Below, piece after piece: positions 14,820 through 22,387 of a stretch of DNA of 24,836 nucleotides; the first letter of the stretch is position 1; each line of letters begins with the position of its first letter. The position numbers and the translations under genes were made by a program. The stretch comes from Vulcanimicrobiota bacterium (lineage in GTDB: Bacteria > Vulcanimicrobiota > Xenobia > Xenobiales > JADMJV01): positions 1 through 24,836 of the forward strand of contig JAEXNA010000163.1 in the NCBI GenBank assembly GCA_023447635.1, read 5' to 3'. The notes below the pieces were generated by a model that was not told the origin of the DNA, ran no database searches, and was given only the letters and a program-made list of their open reading frames with translations.

Positions 14820-14903
14820 CCGTCTACTCTTAGCCTGTCCCGCGACTTCCCCTAAGGACAAAGAGTTAAAGTATTGTGAACAAGGAAGCCGGATCGCCTC
14901 TCA

Positions 14904-14996
14904 TGGAGGTGGGGATCGGTCCAACCGCCAACCTCGTCGGCCAGGAAACCCGAAAGGGAAGGCTAAACTCCGCATGCCTGGTGGAGACTTCCACGG
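14904..14996 (+). ncRNA. Structured leader upstream of hemL (candidate cis-regulatory RNA)
   Basis: Three local foldings are visible. GAGGT and ACCTC enclose CGGT-cca-ACCG (about 14904-14934). CCAGG (14941-14945) pairs with CCTGG (14977-14981) around a CCC-GAAA-GGG tetraloop hairpin (14949-14958). GTGGA-gact-TCCAC forms a hairpin at 14981-14994. The segment GGGAAGGCTAAACTCC loosely recalls conserved riboswitch cores, but I cannot match a known class. It may be transcribed only if a promoter lies upstream, for example near TTAAAGTATTG at 14866-14876. Confidence 0.3.
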
Positions 14997-14998
14997 GG

Positions 14999-15016
14999 TT
15001 GTGATAAAATTCACAA
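14999..15016 (+). promoter_or_regulatory. CRP/FNR-family palindrome overlapping an extended -10 before hemL
   Basis: TTGTGATAAAATTCACAA is a perfect 18-bp palindrome. It contains TGTGA-N6-TCACA, the textbook CRP half-site arrangement. The six-base centre TAAAAT, preceded by TG and one base, reads as a TGn-extended -10 on the plus strand. If both readings hold, the regulator would repress hemL; if the true promoter is upstream, the role could differ. It is centred about 24 nt before the hemL ATG. A single TTGTGA half-site also occurs at 14874-14879. Confidence 0.55.
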
Positions 15017-15031
15017 GGCAGGAGAAGAGAA

Positions 15032-16339
15032 ATGACAGCAACGAGAACTCGCTCGCGCGACCTGGTAGCCCAGGCCGAGCGTTATCTACCCGGGGGGGTC
15101 AACAGCCCCGTTCGCGCGTTCCGCGCCGTGGGTGGCGAGCCGGTGGTCATCGCCTCGGCCTCGGGCTGTCGCATCCAGGACGTCGACGGCAACTCCTACA
15201 TCGACTACGTCGGCTCCTGGGGCCCCATGCTGCTGGGTCACGCCCACGAAGCGGTCATCGAAGCCGTGCAAAAGGTCGTGAGAGACGGCCTGTCGTTCGG
15301 CGCCACCTGCCCCCACGAAGTCGATCTGGCGGGCCTGATCATCGAACTCGTCCCCTCGGTGGAAAAAGTGCGTCTGGTCAACTCCGGCACCGAAGCCACC
15401 ATGAGCGCCGTGCGCCTGGCCCGCGGCTACACCGGACGCCACGACATCGTCAAATTCGAAGGCTGCTACCACGGCCACTCCGACTGCCTGCTGGCCAAAG
15501 CCGGCTCGGGCGCCATGACGCTGGCCCTGCCCGACTCGGCCGGAGTACCTCCGGCGGTCACCCAGAACACCATCATTCTGCCCTTCAACGATGTGCCCGC
15601 GCTCGAGGCGCTGTTCGCCGAGAAGGGGTCCGAGATCGCCGGTATCATCGTCGAACCGGTGGCGGGCAACATGGGCGTCGTTCCGCCCCAGCCCGGCTAC
15701 CTGCAGCGCATGCGCGACCTGTGCAGCGAGCACGGCGCGGTGCTGATCTTCGACGAGGTGATGACCGGTTTCCGGGTCGCCCGCGGGGGCGCTCAAGAGC
15801 TTTATGGGATCACCCCCGATCTGACCTGTCTGGGGAAGATCGTAGGTGGAGGGATGCCGCTGGCAGCCTACGGCGGCAAAGCCGAGATCATGAACCAGGT
15901 GGCTCCGCTGGGCCCCGTTTATCAGGCCGGAACGCTGGCCGGAAACCCGATCGCCACGGCCGCCGGACGCGCCACGCTCGAGCTGATCAAAGGCATGCCG
16001 GACCTCTATAGCCGCCTCGACAGCCAGGCCGCCAAACTGCAAGGCGGGCTGGACGCGCTGACCGCCAGGCTGGGGATCGCCACCACCTCCGAGCGGGTCG
16101 GCTCGATGATGACCATGTTTTTCCAGAGCGGCCGCGTGGTCGACTACACCACAGCCAAAAATAGCGACACCGCGCTGTATGGCGATTTTTTCCGGGGGAT
16201 GCTACAAGAAGGTATCTACCTCGCTCCTTCACAGTTCGAAGCCGCTTTCGTCGGCTCCGAGCACGGAGACGCGGAGATCGACGAGACCCTGGCCGCCGCT
16301 GAAAGGGTGCTGACCGGGCTTGAGAACAAGACGAGGTGA
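15032..16339 (+). CDS. hemL: Glutamate-1-semialdehyde 2,1-aminomutase
   Basis: 435 residues, typical length for this PLP-dependent class III aminotransferase relative. It converts glutamate-1-semialdehyde to 5-aminolevulinate, the universal tetrapyrrole precursor, in the C5 pathway. PGGVNSPVRAFRAVGG near the N-terminus, NSGTEATMSAVRLARG, the FDEVMTGFR segment and Lys269 in GKIVGGGMPLAAYGG (Schiff-base lysine) are all diagnostic. The ATG at 15032 has GGAG 7 nt upstream. The stop lies 4 nt before the polyprenyl synthase start, so the two are one operon. The partner hemA is not in the window. A CRP/FNR-type site in front suggests control by oxygen, redox or nutrient state. Confidence 0.95.
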   Translation: MTATRTRSRDLVAQAERYLPGGVNSPVRAFRAVGGEPVVIASASGCRIQDVDGNSYIDYVGSWGPMLLGHAHEAVIEAVQKVVRDGLSFGATCPHEVDLAGLIIELVPSVEKVRLVNSGTEATMSAVRLARGYTGRHDIVKFEGCYHGHSDCLLAKAGSGAMTLALPDSAGVPPAVTQNTIILPFNDVPALEALFAEKGSEIAGIIVEPVAGNMGVVPPQPGYLQRMRDLCSEHGAVLIFDEVMTGFRVARGGAQELYGITPDLTCLGKIVGGGMPLAAYGGKAEIMNQVAPLGPVYQAGTLAGNPIATAAGRATLELIKGMPDLYSRLDSQAAKLQGGLDALTARLGIATTSERVGSMMTMFFQSGRVVDYTTAKNSDTALYGDFFRGMLQEGIYLAPSQFEAAFVGSEHGDAEIDETLAAAERVLTGLENKTR

Positions 16340-16343
16340 AGAA

Positions 16344-17315
16344 GTGGTCATCGCCCCCCTTAGGGACCTAGATGACGACCTGAAAAGGGTCGAAAGCGAG
16401 CTGCGACGGGTGATCGCCGAACGGGCGGGCGCTCTGAGCCCCGCCGCCGAACCGCTGTTCCGCGCGGGCGGTAAGCGCCTGCGTCCGGCCATGGCGTTGC
16501 TCACCGCCAAACTGTTTGGCGCGGTGCCCGACGCTGTCGTGCGAGTTGGCGCCGCCGTCGAGATGATCCACGGCGCCTCGCTGATTCATGACGACGTGAT
16601 GGACGAAACGACCGTGCGTCGCGGCGCCCCTACGCTGAACGCCATCAAAGGGAACCATTTTAGCGTGCTGCTGGGCGACTTCTTGCTCTGCCAGGCGCTG
16701 CTCGCGGTCGCCGAACTGGGCCGGGTCGACCTGCTTCAGGTCATCTCCCAGGCCGTGGCCGACATGACCCAGGGGCAGATTCTGGAAGCCCAGCTTCAGG
16801 GCGATGTCGAGGCCCGGGAAGAGGCCTACCTGCAGGTGGTCGAAGGCAAGACGGCCGCCTTGATGGCCGCCGGCTGCGAACTGGCCGCCCTGTGCAGCGA
16901 CGCCACGCCCGTTCAGGTCAAGGCCGCTCGCGAACTGGGTCGCAACATCGGTCTGGCGTTCCAGATCGTCGACGACATCCTGGACATCTGGGGCGACCCC
17001 CAGGCGCTGGGCAAACCGGTCGGTTCGGACCTGCAAGAGAAAAAGTACACCCTGCCGTTCATCGTCAGCTACAGCGCCTCGGGCCAGGAAGAGCGCGACC
17101 AGGTTCGCGGCATGCTGGCCAACGGCAGCTACCCCGGCGAGCATATGCCGGAGCTGATGGCCTGGATGGAGCGTCACCGCGCGCGCAAGATCGCCAGCGA
17201 CAAAGCTCTGGCCTACACCAACGCCGCCCGGGCCGCCTTGAACGATCTGCCCGCCGGCCCCAGCCGCGACGACCTGAGCCAGCTTCTGGACATGATGATG
17301 GAGCGCCAGCGCTGA
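16344..17315 (+). CDS. Trans-polyprenyl diphosphate synthase (quinone side chain)
   Basis: 323 residues. It has the two aspartate-rich motifs of head-to-tail prenyl synthases: DDVMD (83-87) and DDILD (210-214). GGKRLRPAM (42-50) binds the homoallylic diphosphate. The length and placement directly before nuoA suggest a long-chain enzyme (hepta- to nonaprenyl) supplying the menaquinone or ubiquinone tail, though chain length cannot be fixed by eye. The start is GTG at 16344, with AGGTG (16334-16338) 5 nt upstream; a TTG at 16320 inside hemL is less likely. The stop overlaps the nuoA start by one base (TGATG), so hemL, this gene and nuoA are coupled. Confidence 0.88.
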   Translation: MVIAPLRDLDDDLKRVESELRRVIAERAGALSPAAEPLFRAGGKRLRPAMALLTAKLFGAVPDAVVRVGAAVEMIHGASLIHDDVMDETTVRRGAPTLNAIKGNHFSVLLGDFLLCQALLAVAELGRVDLLQVISQAVADMTQGQILEAQLQGDVEAREEAYLQVVEGKTAALMAAGCELAALCSDATPVQVKAARELGRNIGLAFQIVDDILDIWGDPQALGKPVGSDLQEKKYTLPFIVSYSASGQEERDQVRGMLANGSYPGEHMPELMAWMERHRARKIASDKALAYTNAARAALNDLPAGPSRDDLSQLLDMMMERQR

Positions 17316-17698
17316 TGGCCGAATACGGTTATGTGGGCGTCTTTTTCGTCGGGGGGCTGCTCTTTGTCTGTTTCAACTTTGTCCTGGCCGCCTTCGTCAC
17401 TCGACTGATCAAGGCGCACAACCCGCACCGCAGCAAACAGCTATCGTACGAGTGTGGCGAGGCGCCGCGTAGCGAAGCCTGGGTGCAGTACAACGCCCGC
17501 TACTACCTGTTTGCCATGATGTTCGTCCTTTTCGACGTCGAAGCGGCTTTCTTGATCCCCTGGGCGGTGGGATTCAAGACCATGTTTGTCAACCCGGCGC
17601 TGGGATGGCTGGCCCTGATCGAGATGATGGTGTTCCTGGCCATCCTGGGTCTGGCCCTGATCTACGCCTGGCGGAAAGGAGCCCTGGAATGGGTATAA
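17315..17698 (+). CDS. nuoA: NADH-quinone oxidoreductase subunit A
   Basis: 127 residues with three transmembrane helices, a membrane-arm subunit of complex I near the quinone site. The first loop carries the conserved SYECGEAP segment, and FDVEAAFLIPW in the second helix region is diagnostic. The ATG at 17315 shares one base with the preceding stop. The end overlaps the nuoB start by 10 nt. Confidence 0.95.
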   Translation: MAEYGYVGVFFVGGLLFVCFNFVLAAFVTRLIKAHNPHRSKQLSYECGEAPRSEAWVQYNARYYLFAMMFVLFDVEAAFLIPWAVGFKTMFVNPALGWLALIEMMVFLAILGLALIYAWRKGALEWV

Positions 17699-18345
17699 TC
17701 AGCGGACTTCCTATCGAAAAGCTGCCGCTTTACATCGAGAAGGTGCCCGGCGGCGGCATCATGATGACCGGCATCAACTCTATCCTGAACGAAGCCAAAG
17801 CGTCTTCGATGTGGTACATGCTGTTCGGCCTGGCCTGCTGCGCCATCGAACTGATGGCCACCGGCGCCTCGCGCTACGACTTCGACCGCCTGGGCATGAT
17901 CTTCCGCGCCACCCCGCGCCAGACCGACCTGATGATCGTGGCCGGCACCCTGACCCTGAAGATGGCGCCCCGCGTGAAACTGCTCTACGACCAGATGCCC
18001 GAACCCAAGTACGTCATCGCCATGGGCGGCTGCACCATTCACGGTGGGCCGTTCTACCACGACTCGTACTCGGTGCTCAAAGGCGTGGATAAGATCATCC
18101 CCGTGGACATCCACGTGGCCGGCTGCCCGCCCCGCCCCGAAGCGCTGCTGAACGGCTGCCTGGCGCTGCAGAACCTGATCCGCACCGAGCGTCTGGGCCA
18201 CGACCGCGACCGTCCCGGCTTGCGCACCATCGCCGCTCGCCAGGTTCCCGGCCTGCCGCCGCTGGTCAACCCGCTGCACGGTCTGCCCGACCTGGGCAAC
18301 GGCGGGCTGATCCGCCCCGACCAGATTCCGATCCTGAGAGCCTGA
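17689..18345 (+). CDS. nuoB: NADH-quinone oxidoreductase subunit B
   Basis: 218 residues. It carries the N2 [4Fe-4S] cluster of complex I through Cys50, Cys51, Cys115 and Cys146 (in LACCAIE, GGCTIHGG and AGCPPRPE), the last electron carrier before quinone. The ATG at 17689 has AAAGGAG (17674-17680) 8 nt upstream and lies inside the end of nuoA. The frame upstream of this ATG lies in nuoA and is not used. The C-terminal tail after the last Cys is about 70 residues, longer than in compact homologues but without a recognisable extra domain. Confidence 0.95.
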   Translation: MGIISGLPIEKLPLYIEKVPGGGIMMTGINSILNEAKASSMWYMLFGLACCAIELMATGASRYDFDRLGMIFRATPRQTDLMIVAGTLTLKMAPRVKLLYDQMPEPKYVIAMGGCTIHGGPFYHDSYSVLKGVDKIIPVDIHVAGCPPRPEALLNGCLALQNLIRTERLGHDRDRPGLRTIAARQVPGLPPLVNPLHGLPDLGNGGLIRPDQIPILRA

Positions 18346-18352
18346 TCCGACG

Positions 18353-18823
18353 ATGGGACTCAACGTCGCCGAGATCGGCGAAAAGCTGCGGGAGCAGGTT
18401 CCCGGATTAGATGTCGTCGAGGACGCGCAGAACGAGTACGCTCTGCGCGTCTCGCCGGAGCGCTACCACGAAGTGGCCGGCCAACTGCGCCACCACCCCG
18501 ACCTGGACTTCGACTACCTCGAATTCCAGACGTGCTGCGACCGCCCGCCCGAAGACTTGGACTTCCTGGCCTACTTCTACTCGTACCAGCATCGCCATCG
18601 GGTCGCCTTGAAGGTCGTGCTCGATCGCGTGGCGCCGTCGCTGCCGTCGCTGGCCGACCTGTGGGCCAACGCCGACTGGAACGAGCGCGAGGTGTTCGAC
18701 CTGTTCGGAGTGCTGTTCCATCAGCACCCTGACCTGCGCCGCATCATGATGCCGGAAGACTGGGAAGGCTACCCCTTGCGCAAAGACTACATGCACCCCA
18801 ACGTGGTCAAACGGCCGGATTAA
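18353..18823 (+). CDS. nuoC: NADH-quinone oxidoreductase subunit C
   Basis: 156 residues, hydrophilic peripheral-arm subunit (30 kDa-type). The diagnostic segment WNEREVFDLFGVLFHQHPDLRRIMMPEDWEG is present as a near-contiguous block ending in PLRKDY. It is a separate gene and not fused to nuoD. There is a 7-nt gap after nuoB and no obvious Shine-Dalgarno, so translation may depend on coupling. Confidence 0.93.
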   Translation: MGLNVAEIGEKLREQVPGLDVVEDAQNEYALRVSPERYHEVAGQLRHHPDLDFDYLEFQTCCDRPPEDLDFLAYFYSYQHRHRVALKVVLDRVAPSLPSLADLWANADWNEREVFDLFGVLFHQHPDLRRIMMPEDWEGYPLRKDYMHPNVVKRPD

Positions 18824-18833
18824 GGAACAGACG

Positions 18834-19931
18834 TTGCTGACCTCAGAAGAATTCGAGCTGAATATGGGCCCTCAGCACCCCTCCACCCACGGGGTGCTGC
18901 GGATGCTGCTGAAGATGGACGGCGAGCGGGTCGTCTCCTGCGACCCGATCGTGGGCTACCTGCACCGCTCCATCGAGAAGATGGCGGAAAACCGGACCTA
19001 CGCTCAGGTCATTCCGGTGACCGACCGCCTGGACTACTGCACCTCGATGACCTCGAACTACGTGTACGTCATGTCCGTCGAGGCGCTGGCCGACATCACT
19101 CCCCCGGCCCGCGGCGAATACATCCGCGTGATCATGTCCGAACTCAACCGGATCGCCAGCCACTTGCTGTGGTACGGCACGTTCTGCCTCGAGATCGGGG
19201 CGACCACGCCGTTCCTGTACTCGTTCTCGGACCGCGAGAAGATCCTGGACCTGTTCGAAATGGCCTGCGGTGCGCGTCTGCTGTACAACTACATCCGCAT
19301 CGGCGGGGTCGGCAAAGACATCAGCCAGAAGTTCATGGATCGGATGATGACCTTCCTCGACGAGTGGGAACCGCGTATCGCGACTTACGAAGCGCTGCTC
19401 GACGAGAATCCGATCTTCTACAACCGCACCAAAGGCGTGGGCTATCTGTCGCTGGAGAAAGCCAAGCACTATGGCGTGACTGGACCGAACATCCGCGCTT
19501 CCGGCCTTGCCGTCGACGTGCGTAAGGACCAACCGTTCTCGGCCTACCCCGACCTGAAGTTCGAAATCCCCACTTCGACGGCGTGCGACGTGTTTGCCCG
19601 CTATCGTATTCGCATGGAAGAGATGCGCATCTCGGCCGGGATCCTGCGTCAGTGCTTCGAGAAGATCCCGGGCGGCCCGTGCTCGATCCCGCTGAACTAC
19701 CGCATCAAGATCCCCGAAGGCGAGACCTACCAGCACATCGAGTCGCCCCGCGGCGACATCGGCTGCTATCTGGTGTCGCGCGGGGGCGATATGCCGTGGC
19801 GCTGCAAGTTCCGCACCCCGTCGTTCGTGCACATCCAGATCTTCCGTGATCTGCTGCCGGGCGTTCTGATTCCGGACATCATGGCGATCTGCGCCTCGTT
19901 CGACATCGTGCTCCCAGAGACCGACCGCTAA
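18834..19931 (+). CDS. nuoD: NADH-quinone oxidoreductase subunit D
   Basis: 365 residues, the 49 kDa-type subunit that forms the quinone cavity next to the N2 cluster. MGPQHPSTHGVLR at the N-terminus, the GYLHRSIEKMAENR segment and the C-terminal DLLPGVLIPDIMAICASFDIV-type end are characteristic. The start is TTG at 18834, chosen because TAAGGA (18821-18826) lies 7 nt upstream and the protein then begins about 11 residues before the conserved GPQHP block. It is the last gene of the first nuo block; instead of nuoE-I, an unrelated secreted protein follows. Confidence 0.94.
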   Translation: MLTSEEFELNMGPQHPSTHGVLRMLLKMDGERVVSCDPIVGYLHRSIEKMAENRTYAQVIPVTDRLDYCTSMTSNYVYVMSVEALADITPPARGEYIRVIMSELNRIASHLLWYGTFCLEIGATTPFLYSFSDREKILDLFEMACGARLLYNYIRIGGVGKDISQKFMDRMMTFLDEWEPRIATYEALLDENPIFYNRTKGVGYLSLEKAKHYGVTGPNIRASGLAVDVRKDQPFSAYPDLKFEIPTSTACDVFARYRIRMEEMRISAGILRQCFEKIPGGPCSIPLNYRIKIPEGETYQHIESPRGDIGCYLVSRGGDMPWRCKFRTPSFVHIQIFRDLLPGVLIPDIMAICASFDIVLPETDR

Positions 19932-19966
19932 CTTCGGCTCGACCCGTCGGGCCCTGGGGAAGCAAC

Positions 19967-19995
19967 ATGTTCACGAAATGTTCAGCGACTTTTCA
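19967..19995 (+). promoter_or_regulatory. Three 11-bp-spaced direct repeats (Pho-box-like geometry)
   Basis: ATGTTCA at 19967 and again at 19978, with a degenerate CTTTTCA at 19989, are spaced exactly 11 bp with 4-nt gaps. Seven-base direct repeats with 4-nt gaps are the arrangement bound by OmpR/PhoB-family regulators. The last repeat ends 12 nt before the -10 (TATGAT, 20008-20013), replacing a -35. The regulator is not identified; the sequence differs from the consensus PhoB half-site. Confidence 0.45.
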
Positions 19996-20007
19996 TCGCC
20001 GAGACGG

Positions 20008-20013
20008 TATGAT
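20008..20013 (+). promoter_or_regulatory. -10 element of the small secreted protein gene
   Basis: TATGAT matches the sigma-70 -10 at five of six positions and lies 34 nt before the ATG at 20048. No -35 is seen at 17 bp, consistent with an activator-dependent promoter using the direct repeats just upstream. Confidence 0.5.
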
Positions 20014-20047
20014 GATTCCAACACTCGTTGATGGAGAGGATCAAATT

Positions 20048-20452
20048 ATGACTCGATGGACCTTATGTGGGATGGCGGCACTCTGTTTCTTCGTGACCTT
20101 GCCCGGCCGTGCCGAGGCTCAGGTCACTTTCAGCGCACCCCAAGCACGAGCGGTCAACTTTACTCCTCCCGCCATGTCCGTCACCCGCAGCACCGTCAAT
20201 TTTAGCGGTGTCAACGGAACAGGGAATCGGGCCTACACGCAGGCCCAGTTCAGTCCAACCCGTTTCACCGCGAACGCTTCCGCGATAAACGCCTTTCAGG
20301 CTCCCACCTTCCAGCCTGCGGTCATGTCCGGGTCTCATAGAGGGGGAGGGTCAGCCCGACCCGCTGCTGCCGTTCCCTCGACTCGGGCGACCTCCCGCGC
20401 TCAAACGTCTCTCGACCGATTCTCGGCGGGGATCCAGGCGCTGGGCCGTTAA
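20048..20452 (+). CDS. Small secreted protein inserted in the nuo cluster
   Basis: 134 residues, not recognised. Residues 1-24 form a signal peptide (MTRW start, hydrophobic core, then GRAEAQ as a likely cleavage region). The mature part is rich in Ser, Thr, Ala, Asn and Phe with no charged clusters until the C-terminal end. It has loosely repeated NF(S/T)-type segments (AVNFTPP, STVNFSG, RFTANAS), suggesting a beta-rich or disordered exported protein. The ATG at 20048 has GGAGAGGA (20033-20040) 7 nt upstream; an upstream frame from 19967 is not used because the promoter elements lie in it. It has its own promoter and a strong terminator, so it is an independent unit between nuoD and nuoH. 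Confidence 0.7.
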   Translation: MTRWTLCGMAALCFFVTLPGRAEAQVTFSAPQARAVNFTPPAMSVTRSTVNFSGVNGTGNRAYTQAQFSPTRFTANASAINAFQAPTFQPAVMSGSHRGGGSARPAAAVPSTRATSRAQTSLDRFSAGIQALGR

Positions 20453-20463
20453 ATCCAAGACTA

Positions 20464-20501
20464 AAAAGAGCAGAGCGCCCCTGTTGGCGCTCTTCTCTTT
20501 T
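20464..20501. terminator. Strong, bidirectional Rho-independent terminator
   Basis: AAAAGAG-C-AGAGCGCC pairs with GGCGCTCT-T-CTCTTTT around the loop CCTGTT: 15 paired bases with one mismatch, an A-run before and a T-run after. It follows the secreted protein by 11 nt. It should end transcripts coming from nuoABCD as well, so nuoHJK probably need a separate promoter. Confidence 0.85.
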
Positions 20502-20516
20502 CCCCCGTGATCATCG

Positions 20517-20581
20517 CCCTTTCTCACGAGCCTCGCGAGAAGGGAAAAGGAGCACCTGAGGAGGGAACACCCTGCCTCAGG
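20517..20581 (+). other. Two hairpins in the nuoH leader
   Basis: The first hairpin pairs CCC-T-TTCTC (20517-20525) with GAGAAGGG (20537-20544). The second is stronger: CCTGAGG (20555-20561) pairs with CCTCAGG (20575-20581) and continues as AGGG-aaca-CCCT inside, about 11 bp with one bulged G. They lie in the 100-bp gap between the terminator and nuoH and could stabilise mRNA or regulate it. I see no clear promoter in this gap. Confidence 0.45.
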
Positions 20582-20600
20582 CACGAACGCGCCCCTGCCC

Positions 20601-21836
20601 ATGAGTCCCGATTGGATCTATAAACCCGGTGCCGAGTACGTGCGCCTGGCCGTTCAGGATCTGACCGGCCTGAACACCCCCGACCTGCTGCTGATGGTGG
20701 TCGCGCTGGTGGTCATCCTGGTCTTCCTGTGCGTCTCCGCCCTATTCTTGATCTGGCTCGAGCGTAAGATCTCGGCTCGTATCCAGAACCGCATGGGCCC
20801 AATGCTCACCGGTCCGGGATTTCTCAAGAACGGCTCGATGTGGACGGGCGGCCTGGTACAGACCGCCGCCGACGCCATCAAACTGCTTCTCAAAGAGCTG
20901 ATCATCCCGGGCCGTGCTGACGCGGTGCCGTTCATCGTCGCCCCGATCCTGATTTTCGCCGTCTCGGTGACCGCCTTCGTCGTCATCCCCTGGGCGCCGG
21001 CGCTGTCGGTGGCCGACCTGAACATCGGCCTTCTCTACGTCATCTCGGTCTCTTCGCTTTCGGTACTTTCCATCGTGATCGCCGGATGGTCGTCGAACAA
21101 CAAGTACTCCCTGCTCGGCGGGCTGCGCTCGGCCGCCCAGATGCTGTCGTACGAGATCCCGCTGCTGTTTGCTCTGCTCGGTCCCATCCTGATGTCGGGA
21201 ACGCTGAGCATGCAGGGGATCGTGATGGCTCAACGCGAGCTAGGGCTGTGGTTCATCGTCCCCTCCTTCCTGGGAGCGGTCGTCTACTACATCGCCTCCA
21301 TTGCCGAAGTCAACCGCCCGCCGTTCGACATCCCCGAAGCCGAATCCGAACTCGTGGCCGGCTACGTCTCCGAGTATTCGGGGATGATGTTCGCCATGTT
21401 CTTCCTGGCCGAATTTTCGAACATGATGCTGGTCTCGGCGGTCGCCACCACGGTCTTCCTGGGCGGCTGGCTGATCCCGTTCGTCGAGGTGCCGTCCTCG
21501 CCCGACCTGCTCTACACGATTGGCGGCGCCGCCATCTTCTTCCTGAAGATGTACTTCCTGATTCTGGTCATGATGTGGATCCGCTGGACCTTCCCGCGCG
21601 TCCGTCCCGACCATCTGATGAACCTGGGCTGGAAGTTCTTGCTGCCGATGGCCTTCCTGAATCTCGTCATCTGCAGCGGAGTGGGGATGCTGCAAGCTCG
21701 CGGTATCGCTCACCCGCTGGGCGTCTGCGCCCTTGGCGGCGCTTCGCTGATGATCGTGCTGGGAGCGTTCTCGATGTACACCCGTCACGAAGAGCCTGCC
21801 ACGAACCCCGTGATGCTCGAGGAGCCCGCCGCGTGA
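20601..21836 (+). CDS. nuoH: NADH-quinone oxidoreductase subunit H
   Basis: 411 residues, about eight transmembrane helices; the ND1-type membrane subunit that links the quinone site to the proton-pumping arm. ERKISARIQNRMGP after the first helix, the AEVNRPPFDIPEAESELVAGY loop (read as overlapping motif pieces) and the WIRWTFPRVRPDHLM region are diagnostic. The ATG at 20601 has no Shine-Dalgarno; a hairpin ends 19 nt upstream. The C-terminal tail after the last helix carries a short acidic Glu/Pro-rich stretch. Its stop overlaps the nuoJ start (GTGA). nuoI, normally next, is missing. Confidence 0.94.
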   Translation: MSPDWIYKPGAEYVRLAVQDLTGLNTPDLLLMVVALVVILVFLCVSALFLIWLERKISARIQNRMGPMLTGPGFLKNGSMWTGGLVQTAADAIKLLLKELIIPGRADAVPFIVAPILIFAVSVTAFVVIPWAPALSVADLNIGLLYVISVSSLSVLSIVIAGWSSNNKYSLLGGLRSAAQMLSYEIPLLFALLGPILMSGTLSMQGIVMAQRELGLWFIVPSFLGAVVYYIASIAEVNRPPFDIPEAESELVAGYVSEYSGMMFAMFFLAEFSNMMLVSAVATTVFLGGWLIPFVEVPSSPDLLYTIGGAAIFFLKMYFLILVMMWIRWTFPRVRPDHLMNLGWKFLLPMAFLNLVICSGVGMLQARGIAHPLGVCALGGASLMIVLGAFSMYTRHEEPATNPVMLEEPAA

Positions 21837-22387
21837 GCGATTTTCTGTTTTACGCCTTAGCTGGCACCATCCTGATCCCGGCCCTGGCGGTGGTCCTGTC
21901 GGACAACCTGTTCCACGCCGGGCTCTGTATGATCGTCAGCTTCCTGGGCATCGCCGCCCTATACGCCACCCTGGCGGCCCCCTTCGTAGCCGGCATGCAG
22001 GTTCTGGTCTACGCGGGCGCGATCGCCGTTTTGCTGCTGTTCGCTTTCATGCTGACTCACGACATCATGAAGCCGATGGAAGGCTCTTCCAAGCTTCAGC
22101 AAGCCTCCGCCGGCGGCGCCTGCCTGCTGCTGGTCGCCGCCCTCGGTCGTGTCCTGATCTCGTCGCGCTGGAACGAAGGTAGCGTCCCTGGAGACGCCGC
22201 CGGCGAACCGCTGGAAAAGCTCGGCGCGGCCTTCCTGAGCACCTATCTGGTGCCGTTCGAAACCATCTCTATTTTGCTTCTGGTGACCCTGATCGGCGCC
22301 GTCGTGATCGCTCGCAAAGAGGAACGCGACCGCGCCCCCCAGGTGCTGGACCAGGAAAGCCTGCTGGAAGGCGGTCAAAAGTCTTGA
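21833..22387 (+). CDS. nuoJ: NADH-quinone oxidoreductase subunit J
   Basis: 184 residues with five transmembrane helices, ND6-type membrane subunit. The GMQVLVYAGAIAVLLLFAFML stretch (third helix) is the conserved core of NuoJ. The start is GTG at 21833, overlapping the nuoH stop, with GAGGAG (21820-21825) 7 nt upstream. The C-terminal hydrophilic tail is short. It directly overlaps nuoK. Confidence 0.92.
   Translation: MSDFLFYALAGTILIPALAVVLSDNLFHAGLCMIVSFLGIAALYATLAAPFVAGMQVLVYAGAIAVLLLFAFMLTHDIMKPMEGSSKLQQASAGGACLLLVAALGRVLISSRWNEGSVPGDAAGEPLEKLGAAFLSTYLVPFETISILLLVTLIGAVVIARKEERDRAPQVLDQESLLEGGQKS

Noticed and set aside
14941..14981. Cobalamin or c-di-GMP riboswitch before hemL
   Set aside because: GGGAAGG...TCC and a GAAA-capped stem look vaguely similar, but the B12 box and the conserved c-di-GMP core are absent.
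18843..19832. 329-residue minus-strand frame opposite nuoD, and similar long frames opposite hemL (15086-16042) and the polyprenyl synthase (16368-17177)
   Set aside because: They are antisense mirrors of well-conserved genes, rich in Gly/Arg/His/Val from codon complementarity, with no motifs.
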